Shown here piece after piece: positions 5,820 to 7,650 of a stretch of 7,650 nt of DNA. A model generated the notes under the pieces. It was not told the origin of the DNA. It made no database searches and saw only the letters and a list, made by a program, of their open reading frames with translations. This DNA is from Hyphomonadaceae bacterium UBA1001 (GTDB lineage: Bacteria > Pseudomonadota > Alphaproteobacteria > Caulobacterales > Aquidulcibacteraceae): contig DBAV01000233.1 of the NCBI GenBank assembly GCA_002291875.1, positions 1-7,650 on the forward strand, written 5' to 3'. A program made the translations under genes and the position numbers. Position 1 is the first letter of the stretch, and the number at the start of each line of letters is the position of its first letter.

Positions 5820-7157
5820 GTGGACTGGACTTTCGACAACGCACGCGGCCTGCTCGCCGTCCTGGTGATCCTGGCCATCATCTGGGCCATGTCCGAGCGC
5901 CGGAACACCTTTCCCTGGCGCCTGGCGATCGGGGCGGTCGCGGTGCAGGCGGGGCTGGTGGCGCTGCTGTTCGGCATCCCCCAGGCCCAGGGCGTCCTGA
6001 ACGGCATCAACGCCGCGGTGGACGGGCTGGCCTCGGCGACGTCGCAGGGCACCCAGTTCGTGTTCGGCTATCTGGGCGGGGGCGACAGCCCCTTCATGCC
6101 CACCGCGCCCGATGCCGCCCCGCCCTTCCTGTTCGCCTTCCAGGTGCTGCCGCTGATCCTGGTGATCTCGGCGCTGTCGGCGGTGCTGTGGCACTGGCAC
6201 ATCCTGCGCTGGGTAGTGCGCGGTTTCGGCTTCCTGTTCCAGCGCACCATGGGGCTGGGCGGGGCCTCGGCCCTGGCCACCGCGGCCAACATCTTCATGG
6301 GCATGGTCGAGAGCCCGATCGTCATCAAGGGCTATCTGGACAAGCTGACGCGCTCGGAACTGTTCATGATGATGGTGGTGGGCCTGGCCACCGTCGCGGG
6401 GTCGACGATGGTGGCCTACGCGCTGATCCTGGCGCCCACCTTGCCCAATGCCGCGGGGCATGTGCTGGTGGCTTCGATCATCACGGCCCCGGCCGGCATC
6501 CTGCTGGCGCGGATCATGATCCCCGAAAACCCCGGCGAGGGCGGGGCGGTGGCCGACTATACCTCGACCCTGAAATACGAGAGCACCATGGACGCCATCA
6601 CCCGCGGCGTGCAGGACGGGGTCATGGTGGTGGTCAATGTCGCCGCCTTCCTCCTGGTGTTCGTGGCCTTCGTCTGGATCGGCAACGGCCTTCTGTCGGT
6701 GTTCGGCCCGGTCGAGACCTGGCCCGCCTTCCTGCAGGCACCGCTGGTGGCGATCGGCGACGACCCCACCGGCGCAATGACGCTGCAGCGCCTGTTCGGC
6801 TATGTGTTCGCCCCCCTGGCGTGGCTGATCGGCATTCCCTGGCGCGAGGCCCTTCAGGGCGGCGAGCTGCTGGGCACCAAGCTGTTCCTGACCGAGTTCG
6901 TCGCCTTCATCGAGCTGGGTGCCATTCCCACCGGCGAGATGACCGAGCGCACCCGCATGATCCTGACCTATGCTCTGGCCGGGTTCGCCAATGTCGGGTC
7001 GATCGGCATCATGACCGGCGGCATGACCGCCCTGATGCCCGAGCGACGCACCGAGATCCTGAGCCTGGCGTGGAAGGCGCTGATCCCCGGCTTTCTGGCC
7101 ACCTGTGTCTCTGCGGCCATCGTGGCGGCCATGCCGATGTCGATGTTCGTCGGCTGA
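5820..7157 (+). CDS. Concentrative nucleoside transporter family (NupC/CNT) permease
   Basis: A 445-residue polytopic inner-membrane protein of the CNT (SLC28-like) family, which imports nucleosides with Na+ or H+. Hydrophobic segments lie near residues 10-24, 36-52, 107-123, 182-205, 212-230, 267-292, 322-338, 380-402 and 419-438. Family landmarks are the gate-like loop then GLGGASALATAANIFMGM (145-162), VESPIVIKGYL (163-173), the SELF...GLATVAGS region (179-195), TEFVAFIEL (358-366) and GFANVGSIGIM (388-398), followed by LMPERR (405-410). In Vibrio cholerae CNT the base is contacted by a Gln-Thr-Glu trio; here the equivalent GQTES reads GMVES (161-165). The ribose-contact residues appear kept (Glu359, Asn391, Ser394). 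Substrate choice may therefore differ. The start is GTG 5820, with GGGGG at 5807-5811 as a modest ribosome site; the next ATG, at residue 24, would cut into the first membrane segment. It begins a new unit with the downstream dehydratase. Confidence 0.92.
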   Translation: MDWTFDNARGLLAVLVILAIIWAMSERRNTFPWRLAIGAVAVQAGLVALLFGIPQAQGVLNGINAAVDGLASATSQGTQFVFGYLGGGDSPFMPTAPDAAPPFLFAFQVLPLILVISALSAVLWHWHILRWVVRGFGFLFQRTMGLGGASALATAANIFMGMVESPIVIKGYLDKLTRSELFMMMVVGLATVAGSTMVAYALILAPTLPNAAGHVLVASIITAPAGILLARIMIPENPGEGGAVADYTSTLKYESTMDAITRGVQDGVMVVVNVAAFLLVFVAFVWIGNGLLSVFGPVETWPAFLQAPLVAIGDDPTGAMTLQRLFGYVFAPLAWLIGIPWREALQGGELLGTKLFLTEFVAFIELGAIPTGEMTERTRMILTYALAGFANVGSIGIMTGGMTALMPERRTEILSLAWKALIPGFLATCVSAAIVAAMPMSMFVG

Positions 7158-7161
7158 ACCC

Positions 7162-7650
7162 ATGCTGGAGAACCCGCCTCTGCCTGTCACGCCCGATACC
7201 ATCGCGGCGGCGCGCGGGCGGATCGCGGGGCTGGCGGTGCGCACGCCCCTGGTCGGCTCGCCCGTGCTGGATGCGCTGACGGGGGGGCGGGTGCTGCTGA
7301 AGGCCGAAAACCTCCAGCGCACCGGCTCGTTCAAGTTCCGTGGCGCGATGAACGTTGTCGCCTCGCTGCGCGAGGGTGTCCGCACGCGCGGCATCGCCTG
7401 TTTCTCGTCGGGCAATCACGGCCAGGCGATCGCAGCCGTCGCGCGGCATTTCGGCGTGCCGGCGCTGGTGGTGATGCCCGCGGACGCACCGGCCTTCAAG
7501 CTGGCCGCCACCCGCGCGCACGGGGCCGAGATCTTCACCTATGACCGGCTGACCCAGGACCGCGAAAAGATCGGGCGCGACCTTGCGGCCGATCGGGGCA
7601 TGACGCTGATCCCGCCCTTCGAGCATCCCGATGTGGTCGCCGGCCAGGGC
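7162..7650 (+). CDS. PLP-dependent threonine/serine dehydratase family protein (5' part, partial)
   Basis: The open frame starts at ATG 7162, 4 bp after the transporter stop, and runs uninterrupted off the right edge; 163 residues are visible. This is the fold-type II PLP family of threonine dehydratases, serine racemases and hydroxyaspartate ammonia-lyases. It shows TPDTIAAAR near the N-terminus, VRTPL (26-30), LLKAENLQRTGSFKFRGA (45-62) with Lys58 as the expected Schiff-base lysine, and SSGNHGQA (82-89), the loop that holds the PLP phosphate/ring region. The later VVMPADAPAFK (103-113), GAEIF (121-125) and IPPFEHPDVVAGQG (150-163) also match the family. Usual length is 320-330 (catabolic or racemase-like) or about 400-510 with a regulatory domain (biosynthetic IlvA); the missing C-terminus would decide, so no symbol is given. 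No ribosome site is obvious before the ATG, and coupling to the transporter is likely. Confidence 0.92.
   Translation, partial: MLENPPLPVTPDTIAAARGRIAGLAVRTPLVGSPVLDALTGGRVLLKAENLQRTGSFKFRGAMNVVASLREGVRTRGIACFSSGNHGQAIAAVARHFGVPALVVMPADAPAFKLAATRAHGAEIFTYDRLTQDREKIGRDLAADRGMTLIPPFEHPDVVAGQG

Noticed and set aside
5654..7279. + strand frame (541 codons) overlapping the transporter in another phase
   Set aside because: Low-complexity Arg/Gly/His content and out of phase with the conserved CNT motifs. It also overruns the dehydratase start.
5781..7415. Long minus-strand frame (544 codons) opposite the transporter
   Set aside because: The opposite strand encodes a clear membrane transporter; this frame is His/Gln/Arg-rich and lacks hydrophobic or catalytic patterns.

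Overview
The window is ordinary chromosomal sequence from a very GC-rich bacterium. It is almost certainly an alphaproteobacterium, and most likely a member of the Rhodobacterales/Paracoccaceae. That placement rests on the gene content and arrangement (a DUF374 protein, WaaA and LpxK in tight order beside a tyrosine-phosphatase-like protein), on the codon bias, and on the protein style. It is an inference from recognition, not from a search. I see no mobile element, CRISPR array, tRNA or rRNA.

Layout. (1) Positions 1-416 hold the 3' end of an MltA-type lytic transglycosylase gene on the + strand. (2) A convergent gap of about 97 bp follows. (3) A minus-strand gene (514-1347) encodes a tyrosine/dual-specificity phosphatase-like protein. 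(4) A divergent, C-rich gap of 88 bp separates it from a tightly packed + strand operon (1436-5626): a DUF374 acyltransferase-like protein, waaA (Kdo transferase), lpxK (lipid A 4'-kinase) and an LpxL/HtrB-type acyltransferase. The junctions are a 4-bp ATGA overlap, a 14-bp overlap and a 3-bp gap, so translational coupling is likely. (5) A gap of 193 bp follows with no recognisable gene. (6) A second + strand pair begins at 5820: a concentrative (NupC/CNT) nucleoside transporter, then, 4 bp after its stop, the 5' part of a PLP-dependent threonine/serine dehydratase-family gene that runs out of the window.

How the genes work together. WaaA, LpxK and the LpxL-type protein perform late steps of the Raetz pathway at the inner membrane. 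LpxK phosphorylates the disaccharide to give lipid IVA, WaaA adds Kdo, and the LpxL-type enzyme adds a secondary acyl chain. The DUF374 protein is co-transcribed but has no firmly assigned reaction; its place in the operon argues for a lipid A or outer-membrane lipid role. MltA, which remodels peptidoglycan, is a neighbouring envelope gene but is probably a separate transcription unit. The transporter and dehydratase appear metabolically unrelated to the lipid A genes.

No clearly novel multi-gene system was found. The points most worth a second look are the altered nucleobase-contact motif in the CNT transporter, the phosphatase-like protein divergent from the lipid A operon, and the DUF374 protein's unknown role.
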